A stretch of DNA of 64,000 nucleotides from contig NZ_PGET01000001.1 of the NCBI RefSeq assembly GCF_002797975.1, positions 3,665,501 to 3,729,500 of the forward strand, read 5' to 3'. Made by a program: the position numbers and the translations under genes. Origin of the DNA: [Clostridium] celerecrescens 18A. GTDB lineage: Bacteria; Bacillota; Clostridia; Lachnospirales; Lachnospiraceae. Shown here one piece after another: positions 17,134 through 26,438 of this stretch (position 1 is the stretch's first letter; each line of letters opens with the position of its first letter). The notes under the pieces are model-generated. The model did not search any database. It saw only the letters and a program-made list of their open reading frames with translations, and was not told the DNA's origin.

Positions 17134-18453
17134 CTAGCGAAAGAAATTAGGAAGATGCTTTTTATGGGCTTCCAATAATTCCTCCATTACCTGTTTCGCT
17201 ACATCCCCGCTGGTAATCAAAGGATTCATCATAAAGGCCTGTAATAAGGTTCCTCTATCCCCTGTAACAGCAGCTTCAATGGTCAATTCCTCCATAGCTT
17301 TCATCAATTGCAGCAATCCTCTTTCCTGAGGTTTAAAGCTTCCGAAATTATAAGGAACCGGGCCTTTTCCTGTTAAAGTACAGGTAACTTCAACCGCACA
17401 ATCGTCAGGCAGGTCTTTTATGGTACCGTTATTCCGGGTACTAACGGTCATGGTTGTTCTTTTATCATTGTAGATCGAGGTAATCGTTTCGCAAGCCGCA
17501 TCACTATATCTGGCTCCGCCGCGTTCTTCTAACTGTTTCGGTTTATAATTCAAATTGGGATCCTTATATAATTCATATAATTCCGATTCTATTTTTTTAA
17601 CTTTTTCTGCACGGGTCCCATTGTTTTTAAAGTCTTCTAATTCCTCGGACAACATTTTATCAGTATAGTAGTAATAATTATGATATGGGCATGGAACCAT
17701 ATGAAGATTTTCAACTTGCTCAAAAATCAAACGATTATCCTTTATATTTGCAACAATTGAATTTGTTTCTCCACTTCCATACATCTTTTTAATCAGTTCA
17801 TCCGTTCTGTCAATTCCATTTTTATCAACCACCGTGTGCCAGTGCAGATGATTAATGCCTGCAAACTGGAAGAATAAGTCAGATGGCATTTCGTCAAGTA
17901 TTGCAGCCTCTTCATAAACCGCATTGATTGGAATATTGCATAAACCAACGACCTTGTTCCAATTGCCGTATCTTAAGACAGCTTCCGTGACCATACCGGA
18001 GGGATTTGTAAAGTTAATTAACCAGGCTTCAGGACAAAGCTCTTTCATTTCCTCTACAATATTTAATATTACAGGAATGGTCCGTAATGCCTTAAAGATG
18101 CCCCCGGCCCCATTGGTTTCCTGACCGATTAATCCATGGCTTAAGGGGATACGTTCATCCAGAATTCGTGCATCTAATAACCCAACCCGCAGCTGTGTGG
18201 TAACGAAATCTGCATCTTTTAGAGCTTCCCGCCGGTCCAGAGTTAAGTAAACCTTGCAGTCAATTCCTGCCGCTTCTACCATCCGCTTAGCCATCTCTCC
18301 TACAATCTCTAGCTTATGCCTGCCTTCTTCGATATCCACCAGCCACAATTCACTGATTGGAAATTCATCATATCTTTTAATAAATCCCTCAACCAATTCT
18401 GGTGTATAGCTGGAGCCTCCGCCAATTGTTACAACTTTAATTTTTTTTGACAT
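17134..18453 (-). CDS. GH4 6-phospho-beta-glycosidase (LicH/CelF/ChbF-like)
   Basis: This 439-residue, NAD+- and metal-dependent family 4 glycosidase splits 6-phosphorylated disaccharides after PTS uptake. The NAD-binding loop VVTIGGGSSYTPE (residues 7-19) is followed by INFTNPSG (147-154) and the metal ligands Cys172 (GLCNIP) and His202 (GINHLHWH). The frame opens seven codons earlier, but GGAGGAATTTACT directly precedes the ATG at 18453. It sits between PTS IIC (17-nt gap) and the chitosanase (41 nt). The E. coli homologue ChbF acts on deacetylated chitobiose-6-phosphate; cellobiose-6-phosphate is the alternative substrate. Confidence 0.92.
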   Translation of the reverse strand: MSKKIKVVTIGGGSSYTPELVEGFIKRYDEFPISELWLVDIEEGRHKLEIVGEMAKRMVEAAGIDCKVYLTLDRREALKDADFVTTQLRVGLLDARILDERIPLSHGLIGQETNGAGGIFKALRTIPVILNIVEEMKELCPEAWLINFTNPSGMVTEAVLRYGNWNKVVGLCNIPINAVYEEAAILDEMPSDLFFQFAGINHLHWHTVVDKNGIDRTDELIKKMYGSGETNSIVANIKDNRLIFEQVENLHMVPCPYHNYYYYTDKMLSEELEDFKNNGTRAEKVKKIESELYELYKDPNLNYKPKQLEERGGARYSDAACETITSIYNDKRTTMTVSTRNNGTIKDLPDDCAVEVTCTLTGKGPVPYNFGSFKPQERGLLQLMKAMEELTIEAAVTGDRGTLLQAFMMNPLITSGDVAKQVMEELLEAHKKHLPNFFR

Positions 18454-18470
18454 AGTAAATTCCTCCATGA

Positions 18471-19745
18471 TCAATTTTCTGCAACTCCATCAACTTCAAA
18501 ATCCGTTGTTTCAAGTGTGTGATTTTCATTCTCCAACATTTGTTTTTCAGCGATCTTGAAAAATGGCATATATATAACAATCGCAATGACTATTTCAAGT
18601 GCAGACCAGATTGCGGCTCTTATATCCCAGCCAGTAGCCATTAAAGGTCCAATAATTGGTGGCATTGTCCAGGGGACCATCATTATCGGTCTGCCAACCA
18701 ATCCAATGGACATAAGAAAATAACTGCTGGCAGCCAATACTAACGGTATCAAGATGAAAGGAATCATCATCAGTGGATTCATGATAATTGGGAACCCGAA
18801 AATTATAGGCTCATTTATTTCGAAAACCGAACCTGGCAGAGCCACCTTTCCCAATTCCTTATAAGTTTTTGATTTTGAGAAAATCATTAGTAGAACTAAG
18901 GTTAATGTGGCTCCAGTTCCGCCTACATTAACAAACAGGCTGGAGAAACCAGAAGCAGTGATATAAGGAAGTGCTTCTCCTTTTGCATATGCAGAAGCAT
19001 TTGCTGCAACAAAGGCTAAAAATATCGGATCTGCAACACCTTCTAATGTCATGTCTCCATGGATTCCTGCACACCACAATAAACTTACTAAAAATGTGTA
19101 GAGCAAAATACCAGGTAGACTATTTAACGCATGGAGTAACGGCGAAAAGATGCTTTGAATAAATTCAGTGATATTAAAATGCAGCGGAACACGAATGGTC
19201 CAGAACAGCACTAAAATCAGCATTGCAGGAATCAAAGAAACAAAGGAATTACTTACTGCCGGCGGCACACCGTCAGGCAGCTTAAATACCCAATTCTTTT
19301 TAATACAGAAATGATAAATTTCAGTCGTAACAATACCCGCAATAATTGCTGTAAATAGTCCCGTAGAATCAAAGCCTGCAGGATCAATGACAAAGCCGTC
19401 TGAAAGCTGAGTGGTAATAAAAGCCATTACCGACAAGCCCGCACCGGAAATAGCATCAAGGTCATAACTTTTACTTAGCTCATAACCGATTCCAATCGCT
19501 GCTAAAAGTGAAATAATACCAAATGAAACACCGACCGCAGCATTAATCATGTCTTCATAAGGTGCTAAAAAATTGGTCCAGCTTTCAATTGGAATATTTC
19601 CTATGATAAGAAAAATACTTCCACTTATGATTGCCGGTAATGTTAAGGTTAAACCATTACGTACCGCTACCAAATGTCTTTGATTCCCCAATCTTGACAA
19701 TGGCGGTATAATTGTGTCTTGCAACCAGTTCATCAATCTATCCAT
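18471..19745 (-). CDS. PTS EIIC, lactose/cellobiose/chitobiose family
   Basis: This 424-residue membrane permease subunit has about ten hydrophobic helices and the Lac/Cel-family features: PALPAIISGSIFLIIG-like N-terminus (LTLPAIISGSIFLIIGN), the substrate-loop GASGFSSLFVNVGGTGATL-type segment (ASGFSSLFVNVGGTG) and the GSVFEINEPIIFGFPI motif. It transports a beta-disaccharide with phosphorylation by the IIB and IIA proteins encoded just upstream. GGGGGAAATAAAG precedes the ATG. The operon also encodes a chitosanase, which suggests glucosamine oligosaccharides; cellobiose is the default family guess. Confidence 0.93.
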   Translation of the reverse strand: MDRLMNWLQDTIIPPLSRLGNQRHLVAVRNGLTLTLPAIISGSIFLIIGNIPIESWTNFLAPYEDMINAAVGVSFGIISLLAAIGIGYELSKSYDLDAISGAGLSVMAFITTQLSDGFVIDPAGFDSTGLFTAIIAGIVTTEIYHFCIKKNWVFKLPDGVPPAVSNSFVSLIPAMLILVLFWTIRVPLHFNITEFIQSIFSPLLHALNSLPGILLYTFLVSLLWCAGIHGDMTLEGVADPIFLAFVAANASAYAKGEALPYITASGFSSLFVNVGGTGATLTLVLLMIFSKSKTYKELGKVALPGSVFEINEPIIFGFPIIMNPLMMIPFILIPLVLAASSYFLMSIGLVGRPIMMVPWTMPPIIGPLMATGWDIRAAIWSALEIVIAIVIYMPFFKIAEKQMLENENHTLETTDFEVDGVAEN

Positions 19746-19775
19746 CTTTATTTCCCCCTTAATTTGTGCTCAAAT

Positions 19776-20078
19776 TCAATCGCCCAAAGCTTTTTTAACT
19801 TGAGCTATGACCTTTGCACCGTTCATAGTGCCATATACCTGCATATCAATGCATTCAATGATCTTACCTGGGCAGTCCTTTTCTACTTTCGCTTTGCTGA
19901 AACGAACCTGAGGCCCCAGCAGGATGATATCTGCATCCTTTCCCTTGTCCTTGGTGCTTGCAAGTGCATAGGCATTGATCTTACACTCGTAATTTTCTTT
20001 TTCAGCTGCCTCTTTCATCTTATGAACCAAGAGGCTGGTGGACATTCCTGCCGCACAAAACAAAACAATGTTTCTCAT
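19776..20078 (-). CDS. PTS EIIB, lactose/cellobiose family
   Basis: This 100-residue cytosolic phosphotransfer protein begins MRNIVLFCAAGMSTSLLVHKM, with the phosphocysteine at Cys8 followed by the P-loop-like AAGMST. It takes phosphate from EIIA His and passes it to the sugar bound to EIIC. It lies 30 nt upstream of the EIIC gene, with an AAGGAAGGTAGTT ribosome site. Confidence 0.93.
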   Translation of the reverse strand: MRNIVLFCAAGMSTSLLVHKMKEAAEKENYECKINAYALASTKDKGKDADIILLGPQVRFSKAKVEKDCPGKIIECIDMQVYGTMNGAKVIAQVKKALGD

Positions 20079-20103
20079 AACTACCTTCCTTTCTATAATT
20101 GAA

Positions 20104-20406
20104 TTATTTTATTCTTAAAATATCAATCATTTCTTTGCACAGGTCCATGACCGTCATGGCATTCATCAAATGATCCTGGGCATGAACCATTAAAAGCCCG
20201 ACTTCTGCCTTTTTGCCGTTTAACTCATTCTGGATCATTTCTGTCTGAACTTCATGTGCTTCCTGAATCGTCTTTTCTGCATCTTCCATCAACTGGTCCG
20301 CATGTGTAAAATCACCGTTTTTTGCCGAACGCAGTGCTTCAATCGCAGTGCTTCTGGCGTTCCCACCGCAGACTACAAGCTTCATAACAATCATTTCAAT
20401 ATCCAT
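20104..20406 (-). CDS. PTS EIIA, lactose/cellobiose family
   Basis: This 100-residue three-helix protein contains the phosphorylated histidine in LLMVHAQDHLMNAM (His75 with the start used here) and matches LacF/CelC/ChbA. It is the first gene of the operon, 25 nt upstream of EIIB. A GTG two codons earlier (20412) is possible, but the ATG at 20406 is better spaced from AGAGAGG. It probably forms a homotrimer as in the family. Confidence 0.92.
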   Translation of the reverse strand: MDIEMIVMKLVVCGGNARSTAIEALRSAKNGDFTHADQLMEDAEKTIQEAHEVQTEMIQNELNGKKAEVGLLMVHAQDHLMNAMTVMDLCKEMIDILRIK

Positions 20407-20646
20407 TCTCACACTGCCTCTCTCTTAACCTGTATTTATAAGTCTCACAAATGTAATGAAGTATTTCCCCTTATCACTTCCCTACCTCAATGGAAAATAA
20501 TACATTTATCTAATGCACATTCACATACTATCATACTTTTTTTTAGAACTCCATGATGCCTTTTTCCATTTTCGTAATGGTACCTTTTTCCTCTCTAATC
20601 CGGCGGAATATACGCCTCTGCAAAGCTGATCTCCCACAGAGAAAAA
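20407..20646 (-). promoter_or_regulatory. Upstream region of the PTS operon
   Basis: This 240-bp gap lies between the regulator's terminator and the EIIA start. It carries a TATAAA -10-like box about 35 bp before the ATG but no good -35, which fits a promoter needing the PRD activator. No clear cre site or RAT antiterminator was recognised. Confidence 0.35.
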
Positions 20647-20681
20647 GACGTGCGCAAAATGATCATCATTTTGTACACGTC
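20647..20681 (-). terminator. Terminator of the PRD regulator gene
   Basis: On the minus strand GACGTG ... CACGTC encloses CAAAATGA ... TCATTTTG, followed by TTTTTCTC. It separates the regulator gene from the structural genes, which therefore need their own promoter. Confidence 0.82.
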
Positions 20682-20707
20682 TCACTTTTAATCTTCACGC
20701 CTTTCCC

Positions 20708-22615
20708 TTATACTTCCTTTGGAATCTGGGCTTCTATGCTGCTCATGGCTTCTATAAATGCTTCATAATCCTGCTTTTTGATCAGCTCCTGGATTTGTTT
20801 CTGGCTTAATAGAAAGGCCGCCGTCATCTGATAGAAGCGCTGCAGTTCTTCACTGGTATGATCCTTATTGGCTATGGACACCAGGAAAACGGCGCGCACC
20901 TTCTGCCCTTCCCAGTCCACCGCTTCATCAAGAATACCAACACATACAAATGTCTCTTCACTGATCGCCTTGTAAACGTGGGGCATTGCCACCATGTTGC
21001 CAAAAGCTGTCTTAGCTAACCTCTCCCTCTTGAGCACGGATTCATAAAATTCTTTCGGAAGTTTCTTCTTTTCCATCACAAACTGGCACATACAGCGAAG
21101 GACCTCTTCCTTTGTCTGCAGCTTTAAATGAGGCAGAAACATCTCCCGTTCATAGTAATTCTGCACGGAAGATGCCTTATCGGAAGTAAGAACCTTTTTT
21201 ACATTGACAATGTCTTTGTCATCTAAAAAATACTGGACCTCCAGGATCGGCAGAGGTACGGGAACCGTGATGGGTACGGTGGTAAAGATGTAGTCATATT
21301 TTGAAAAATCCACCTTATAAATACTTCCCACATCGCAGGCAGTGATTTCGTTTATATATTCTTTAAACGAATTCTGGTATTTATACTGAAGAAGCTTTGC
21401 GCTTCCCCGGCCGGAAGAGCATACCAGAAGTATATTCTTTTTCTCTATTTCCGTCTTTTTCCGCTCAAGGGCAAATGCGAAAGCAAAGGCAAAGTATGCA
21501 ATTTCATCTTCCGACAAAAGGATATTAAAATGTTCGTTTATGACTGTGACCGCATTGCAGGCCATGGTATAGGAAAGGCAGAACCTTTCCTTTACATCCC
21601 GAAGAAGGGGATTCTTTAAGTCCATATCATATTTGATCCTGATACTTAAAGGCACCAGATGCTGGCACAATAGCATGCGCAGCTCCAGATCATTGCGGAA
21701 ATCAAATTTGAACAGATCATACACCCGTTCCAGCATGACCGTCACCAGATCACTGATTTCCTGGGTGATGATGATATTCTGATCCGCTCCATCGGCATGG
21801 TATATCATCTTCTTCCCTGCTAAGTGTATGGCGATGTAAACGATCTCTGTCTCAGGGAATGTGATGTGGAATGTGGATTCTATTTGTTCCGCAATTTCTT
21901 TTGCGATCTGATACTCATACCGGCCGTTCAAATTCTTCAAAGGCTCCTCCGGCATGGGCACATAATGGCATTCCATGATCCGGCTGATCGCGATGTAGAG
22001 GTGAACAACAAGATTCTGATAGGCAGCTCCGGGAATCAGGAAATCATTCTTTTTAAGAACATCTGATACGCATGCCGCAATCTCATCCATACTCTGATTT
22101 CCCTTATGAAGCCGTTTTCCAGAAAAAGACGCGATGCATAATCTTGCCTCGAACTCTCCTCCTTCCAGCTTAATTCCGTAATTAGGTTTTCGGATGATTT
22201 TTATATTAAATTTATTTAGGTATTGTTCTACTTCCTTTAGATCCGCAGTCAATGTCCGCTTTGAGATATACAGACTGTCACTCAATTCATCCAGTTTTAC
22301 ATAGGAAGGGCTGTTAAACAAATATTCCAGAAGGTATTGTATCCGTTCTTCCGACGTATCAGGCAGATATTGATCGGAATGATAGGCGTCCTGAATAAAA
22401 GAACCGAACTTTTCTTTGTCCGAAACATTCAGATAATATCCTACACCATATTTTGAAAGAATCGTGGCCTCATAGGGCTCTATTTCCTGATTCATTTCTT
22501 TCAGCAGATTGCGAATGGTCTTAGTCCCGATACAAATCTGCCCTGCAAGATCTTCTGCCGTATAGTATTCGCCGTCTGACAAAATATCCAGGATCTGTCT
22601 CTTCCGCCTATCCAT
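20708..22615 (-). CDS. PRD-containing transcriptional activator with PTS EIIB-like and EIIA-like domains (LicR/CelR type)
   Basis: This 635-residue regulator consists of an N-terminal HTH (residues 5-60) and a second HTH (about 105-145), then PRD1 (about 185-280; His205 and His264), PRD2 (about 290-390; His319), an EIIB-like domain with Cys399 (LLVCSSGRGSAKLLQ) and an EIIA-like domain with His546 (MVAMPHVYKA). Such proteins sense PTS phosphorylation and activate their operon. PRD2 has FAFAFAFALER where a phosphorylatable histidine is usual, so one control site may be lost. The start has AGGAGTGAATAG upstream. It directly precedes the PTS/GH4/chitosanase operon. Confidence 0.92.
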   Translation of the reverse strand: MDRRKRQILDILSDGEYYTAEDLAGQICIGTKTIRNLLKEMNQEIEPYEATILSKYGVGYYLNVSDKEKFGSFIQDAYHSDQYLPDTSEERIQYLLEYLFNSPSYVKLDELSDSLYISKRTLTADLKEVEQYLNKFNIKIIRKPNYGIKLEGGEFEARLCIASFSGKRLHKGNQSMDEIAACVSDVLKKNDFLIPGAAYQNLVVHLYIAISRIMECHYVPMPEEPLKNLNGRYEYQIAKEIAEQIESTFHITFPETEIVYIAIHLAGKKMIYHADGADQNIIITQEISDLVTVMLERVYDLFKFDFRNDLELRMLLCQHLVPLSIRIKYDMDLKNPLLRDVKERFCLSYTMACNAVTVINEHFNILLSEDEIAYFAFAFAFALERKKTEIEKKNILLVCSSGRGSAKLLQYKYQNSFKEYINEITACDVGSIYKVDFSKYDYIFTTVPITVPVPLPILEVQYFLDDKDIVNVKKVLTSDKASSVQNYYEREMFLPHLKLQTKEEVLRCMCQFVMEKKKLPKEFYESVLKRERLAKTAFGNMVAMPHVYKAISEETFVCVGILDEAVDWEGQKVRAVFLVSIANKDHTSEELQRFYQMTAAFLLSQKQIQELIKKQDYEAFIEAMSSIEAQIPKEV

Positions 22616-22772
22616 ATCTATTCACTCCTATTTATTCATGCCAAATGCGAAATACTTTTAGCTATATTTTTTATGCATATTTACATAATACCATAATTTT
22701 TATGGGAACTAAATGATTCTTTTTTCCAATTTAAATGTGGTAATCTCTTCTTACAGACAGATAATATAAAAA

Positions 22773-22795
22773 CCCCATTCCATTGCGGAACGGGG
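22773..22795 (-). terminator. Terminator downstream of prfA
   Basis: On the minus strand CCCCGTTCC and GGAATGGGG form a 9-bp stem followed by TTTTTATATT, about 65 nt after the prfA stop. Confidence 0.88.
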
Positions 22796-22859
22796 TGACG
22801 ACATATGTCCATATCTTTTTAATCTTCACAAGACCAGAAAACACACAAATCCGGTAATT

Positions 22860-23936
22860 TTACACCTCTTCATTTAACTTGCTTAAGCGCGCAGCCTGAT
22901 CCGCAGCAATAAGAGAATCCAAAAGCTCATGAATGTCCCCATTCATAATGGAGTCAATCTTATAAAGAGTCAGCTTGATCCTGTGATCCGTTACACGGCC
23001 CTGGGGAAAATTATAGGTACGGATCTTTTCAGAACGGTCTCCGGTACCGATCTGGCTTCTTCTTTCCTCAGCCTCCGAATTCTGCCGTTTTTCAATCTCA
23101 ATATCATAAAGCTTGGAACGCAATAACCGGAAGGCCTTTTCCTTATTCTGAAGCTGTGACTTTTCCGTCTGGCTGTAAATCACGATTCCCGTAGGCATAT
23201 GGGTAAGGCGAACGGCAGAGTCGGTCGTATTTACGCACTGTCCGCCGTTTCCGGAAGCACGCATAACATCGATTCTCACATCTTTATCCTCGATCACTAC
23301 GTCAAACTCTTCTGCTTCGGGCATAACTGCCACAGTAGCCGTAGAGGTGTGGATTCTGCCACCGCTCTCTGTCTCCGGAACCCGCTGTACCCGGTGGACG
23401 CCGCTTTCATATTTCATCTTGGAATAAGCGCCCTTGCCTGTAATCATGGCTACTACTTCTTTAAAACCGCCGATCCCGTTTTCATTGACGCTGATCAGCT
23501 CTACCTTCCAGTGATATCCCTCCGCATAATTTACATACATACGGTACAGTTCGGAAGCAAACAGGGCCGCCTCGTCACCCCCTGCTCCGGCACGGATCTC
23601 CAGAATAATATTCTTATCGTCATTAGGGTCCTTAGGTAAAAGCAAAATCTTAAGCTCCTGTTCAAGCACCTCGATCTGCTTCTTGGCATCGGATAATTCC
23701 TCCTTCGCCATCTCCCGCATCTCCTCGTCGCTCTCTTCCTCCAGTAGTGCCAGGCTGTCTTCCACGGTCTGCTTTGCCTTTTTATACTGGGTATAAGTTT
23801 CTACTAAGTCCGCCAGATCCGCCTGCTCCTTCATCAGCTTCCGAAACCGGTTCTGATCCTCTGCTACGGAAGGATTGTTAAGCTCCTGCATCAATTCTTC
23901 ATAATGAATTAAAATATCATCTAATCTATCAAACAT
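22860..23936 (-). CDS. prfA: Peptide chain release factor 1
   Basis: The product recognises UAA and UAG stop codons and triggers peptide release. The protein has 358 residues from the ATG at 23936, chosen because AGGAGGTTATCA lies just before it; an in-frame start seven codons upstream is less likely. The GGQ catalytic motif is in [18 protein letters not shown], and [21 protein letters not shown] precedes it, as in RF1. It is the last gene of the DUF1385-prmC-prfA group; PrmC, encoded just upstream, methylates the GGQ glutamine. Confidence 0.97.
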   Translation of the reverse strand: MFDRLDDILIHYEELMQELNNPSVAEDQNRFRKLMKEQADLADLVETYTQYKKAKQTVEDSLALLEEESDEEMREMAKEELSDAKKQIEVLEQELKILLLPKDPNDDKNIILEIRAGAGGDEAALFASELYRMYVNYAEGYHWKVELISVNENGIGGFKEVVAMITGKGAYSKMKYESGVHRVQRVPETESGGRIHTSTATVAVMPEAEEFDVVIEDKDVRIDVMRASGNGGQCVNTTDSAVRLTHMPTGIVIYSQTEKSQLQNKEKAFRLLRSKLYDIEIEKRQNSEAEERRSQIGTGDRSEKIRTYNFPQGRVTDHRIKLTLYKIDSIMNGDIHELLDSLIAADQAARLSKLNEEV

Positions 23937-24022
23937 TGATAACCTCCTGAATTTCATGGAAAGGACTGTCGTTTACCTTATACTATAATCATAGTCCGCA
24001 GTGCCGCCCTAAAACCTGCGGT

Positions 24023-24898
24023 TTAAGGGCTCACGGACATTCGTGAACAAACCACGCGGTCCAGTCCTGCCGCATCTTTAACCACCTGGATCTCTCCAAA
24101 GCCGGCATCCTTTAATAAACCGCTGACAGCCTCTCCCTGGTCATAGCCGATCTCAAAATAAACCGCTCCTCCCAGGGTTAAATGAAGACGGCTTTCCAAA
24201 GCGAGCTTTCTGTAAAAATACAAACCGTCTTCTTTCCCGTCAAGGGCCAGCACCGGCTCATGATCCCGGACTTCCGGCTGCAGTTTTTTTATAACTTTCG
24301 TTGGAATATAGGGAGGATTTGACACGATCACATCATACTTTTTCTCTTCCTCTAACGAGGTAAATAAATCGCTTTCTATCAAAGTGACCTTTTCCTCTCC
24401 TAAAAACTTCCCCACATTCCTTTCCGCCACCTTAAGGGCTTCCCTGGAGATGTCCACGGCAGTTACGCGTTCAAATCCACCAAGCTTTGCAAGGCTGACG
24501 GCAATGCAGCCGCTTCCCGTACACAGATCCAGTACTTCCGGCTGCTTTCCTTTATAATCCTTTAAGACCAGCTCCACCAGAGTTTCCGTATCCTGCCTTG
24601 GAATCAGCACATGCTCATTTACAAAGAACTCAAGGCCCATGAACTCCCGGCTTCCTGTAATCTGTTGAAGGGGAATCCTCCTGGAACGTTTCTCTATCAT
24701 GGACCGGTATTTGGAAACGGCCTCTTGAGAGAAGTCCTCTTCTGGAAGCGCTCTGTTCCTGTCTATAAGAAAATGGACCATATCCGTGCGGAATGCCTCA
24801 AAAAGCAGGTATCTGGAATCAAGAGACGCCTCTTCCACTCCTGCCCTTGACAGCTTTTCTGTTCCTTCTTCTATTAAATGCTGCAATGTCAGATTCAT
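24023..24898 (-). CDS. prmC: Release factor glutamine N5-methyltransferase
   Basis: This 291-residue SAM-dependent enzyme methylates the glutamine of the release-factor GGQ loop. An N-terminal helical domain is followed by the Rossmann methyltransferase core (VLDLCTGSGCIAVSLAK) and the catalytic NPPYIP motif. The start overlaps the DUF1385 stop by four bases (ATGA), indicating translational coupling. prfA follows after 86 nt. Confidence 0.96.
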   Translation of the reverse strand: MNLTLQHLIEEGTEKLSRAGVEEASLDSRYLLFEAFRTDMVHFLIDRNRALPEEDFSQEAVSKYRSMIEKRSRRIPLQQITGSREFMGLEFFVNEHVLIPRQDTETLVELVLKDYKGKQPEVLDLCTGSGCIAVSLAKLGGFERVTAVDISREALKVAERNVGKFLGEEKVTLIESDLFTSLEEEKKYDVIVSNPPYIPTKVIKKLQPEVRDHEPVLALDGKEDGLYFYRKLALESRLHLTLGGAVYFEIGYDQGEAVSGLLKDAGFGEIQVVKDAAGLDRVVCSRMSVSP

Positions 24899-25839
24899 GC
24901 GCTCTTCTCCGGGAAATTCTTATTAAGAAATCCCCTCCAGTCAAACACAGCCTCCACAGAAGCAATACCCACCTGGATCATATCATCGTCCGGTTCCTTG
25001 GTGGTCAGTCCCTGCATCCACATGCCTGGGCGGCTTAATAAATCCACCAGTTTTGAATTGCTGCGTCCTGCCAGACGTAAAAATTCATAGGATACTCCGG
25101 CTATGACCGGGATCAGTATGATCCGGCTAAGGATCCGAAGGGGCAATGTATCCACTCTCACCACCATGAAAAACAGGATGCTGATGATCATGACGATCAG
25201 GAGAAAGCTGGTTCCGCAGCGCTTATGTTCCTTGGAGCTGTTTCTGACATTTTCCACAGTAAGATCAAGCCCATGCTCCAGGCAGTTGATGCATTTGTGC
25301 TCCGCTCCATGATACATAAAAGTCCTTCGGATATCCTCCATGCGTGAAACCAGACCGATGTAAGCGATAAAGATCGCGATACGGATCACACCTTCCAGAA
25401 TCGCCATTACCGTCTGGGACTTTATAAAATTATGGAATATATTAGCAAGAAACATCGGCAAAACCATGAAAATCAGGATGGCCATTACCACGGAAAATGC
25501 CATCACGATACTCATCAACGCCTTTTCCATCTTCTCCCCAAACAACCGTTCCAAAAGCTTTTCAAATTTGGAAGGCTCCATATCCTCCTCATCATCCTCA
25601 AAAAAACTGGCTGAAAAGGTCAAAGCCCTCATACCTAACACCATGGAATCCACAAAACTGAATATTCCTCTGATAAATGGCAGAGAAAAAAGCTTCACCT
25701 TTTCTCCCATGCTTACATAAGTATCCTTTTTCACTTCAATGGTTCCGTCCGGCTTTCGGACTGCTGTGGCATACTCATCCCCGTTTTTCATCATAACGCC
25801 TTCAATCACGGCCTGCCCGCCGATTCCTGAATACTTCAT
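24895..25839 (-). CDS. DUF1385 membrane protein
   Basis: This 314-residue protein has the family N-terminus (MKYSGIGGQAVIEGVMMKNG), then several transmembrane helices (VVMAILIFMVLPMFLANIF, IAIFIAYIGLVSRM, FLLIVMIISILFFMVV) and a conserved YHGAEHKCINCLEHG motif with Cys and His that suggests metal binding. The role is unknown; the gene is almost always next to prmC and prfA in clostridia. The ATG at 25839 has AAAGGTGGTTTGGCGT upstream and matches the family start better than the one at 25881. It overlaps prmC by four bases. Confidence 0.88.
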   Translation of the reverse strand: MKYSGIGGQAVIEGVMMKNGDEYATAVRKPDGTIEVKKDTYVSMGEKVKLFSLPFIRGIFSFVDSMVLGMRALTFSASFFEDDEEDMEPSKFEKLLERLFGEKMEKALMSIVMAFSVVMAILIFMVLPMFLANIFHNFIKSQTVMAILEGVIRIAIFIAYIGLVSRMEDIRRTFMYHGAEHKCINCLEHGLDLTVENVRNSSKEHKRCGTSFLLIVMIISILFFMVVRVDTLPLRILSRIILIPVIAGVSYEFLRLAGRSNSKLVDLLSRPGMWMQGLTTKEPDDDMIQVGIASVEAVFDWRGFLNKNFPEKSA

Positions 25840-25957
25840 ACGCCAAACCACCTTTCTGTTTAAAAAATGGAAGCTTTTCACTAGTTAAAATCCCAAAAAA
25901 GGCTGAGCTAAAGTGTTTCCACCAAACTCAACCTCTTCTTTGCCCCTGATATAATAA

Positions 25958-26010
25958 GGAAGTTCCATACGCCCAATGAGCACATAGAACGGCTGATTTC
26001 CTGAATTCAT
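25958..26010 (-). repeat. Dispersed 53-bp repeat, copy A (most divergent)
   Basis: This begins GGAAGTTCCATACGCC and carries GAACGGCT after a 13-nt variable centre, then GATTTCCTGAATTCATG. It aligns with copies at 26014 and 62433. It lies 3' of rpmE. Confidence 0.65.
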
Positions 26011-26013
26011 GAA

Positions 26014-26065
26014 GGAAGTCCGATTCACCCGAGGCTCCTCGAACGGCTAATTTACTAAATCCAGG
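26014..26065 (-). repeat. Dispersed 53-bp repeat, copy B
   Basis: This begins GGAAGTCCGATTCACC, followed by an 11-nt variable centre, GAACGGCTAATTTACTAAATCCAGG arranged as in copy C (written here in parts: GAACGGCT, then AATTTACTAAATCCAGG). It is in tandem with copy A and only 28 bp past the rpmE stop. Confidence 0.75.
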
Positions 26066-26093
26066 CTCCACAACCTTTGCCTTCATAAGTAAA

Positions 26094-26303
26094 TTATGCT
26101 TCAGCCTTAACGCCATATTTACGATTGAATTTATCAATACGTCCACGAGCGGAAGCAGCCTTCTGCTGACCGGTGTAGAATGAATGGCATTTAGAACAAA
26201 CCTCTACGTGGATATCTTCCTTTGTAGAACCAGTTACAAATTCATTACCACAGTTGCAAACAACTTTTGCCTGGTAGTAATTTGGATGGATTCCCTCTTT
26301 CAT
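26094..26303 (-). CDS. rpmE: 50S ribosomal protein L31 (zinc-binding form)
   Basis: This 69-residue ribosomal protein starts [25 protein letters not shown]; the Cys pair CNCG and the later CSKC make the zinc-binding C+ form. The frame opens three codons earlier with GTG, but GAGGTGAAAATC precedes the ATG at 26303. It is monocistronic or leads into the DUF1385-prmC-prfA group; its own promoter lies upstream and two dispersed repeats lie downstream. Confidence 0.96.
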   Translation of the reverse strand: MKEGIHPNYYQAKVVCNCGNEFVTGSTKEDIHVEVCSKCHSFYTGQQKAASARGRIDKFNRKYGVKAEA

Positions 26304-26379
26304 GATTTTCACCTCACATACTTTGATTTCTATTAAATCGCAGTCCGTAAACCGACTTTGTCTAATAAACAGCTTACAT

Positions 26380-26408
26380 AGTATAACATAGAAATTTTTT
26401 TAATGCAA
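26380..26408 (-). promoter_or_regulatory. Sigma-A promoter of rpmE
   Basis: On the minus strand: TTGCAT, a 17-bp spacer, then TATACT, between rho and rpmE. It shares the GTTATACTATG segment with the rplJ promoter. Confidence 0.7.
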
Positions 26409-26438
26409 GCTTTTATTTCTATAAAAAACCCGTATTCT

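Noticed and set aside
24895..25900. Start of the DUF1385 gene at 25881
   Set aside because: The family begins at MKYSGIGGQAV and AAAGGTGG precedes that ATG at 25839.
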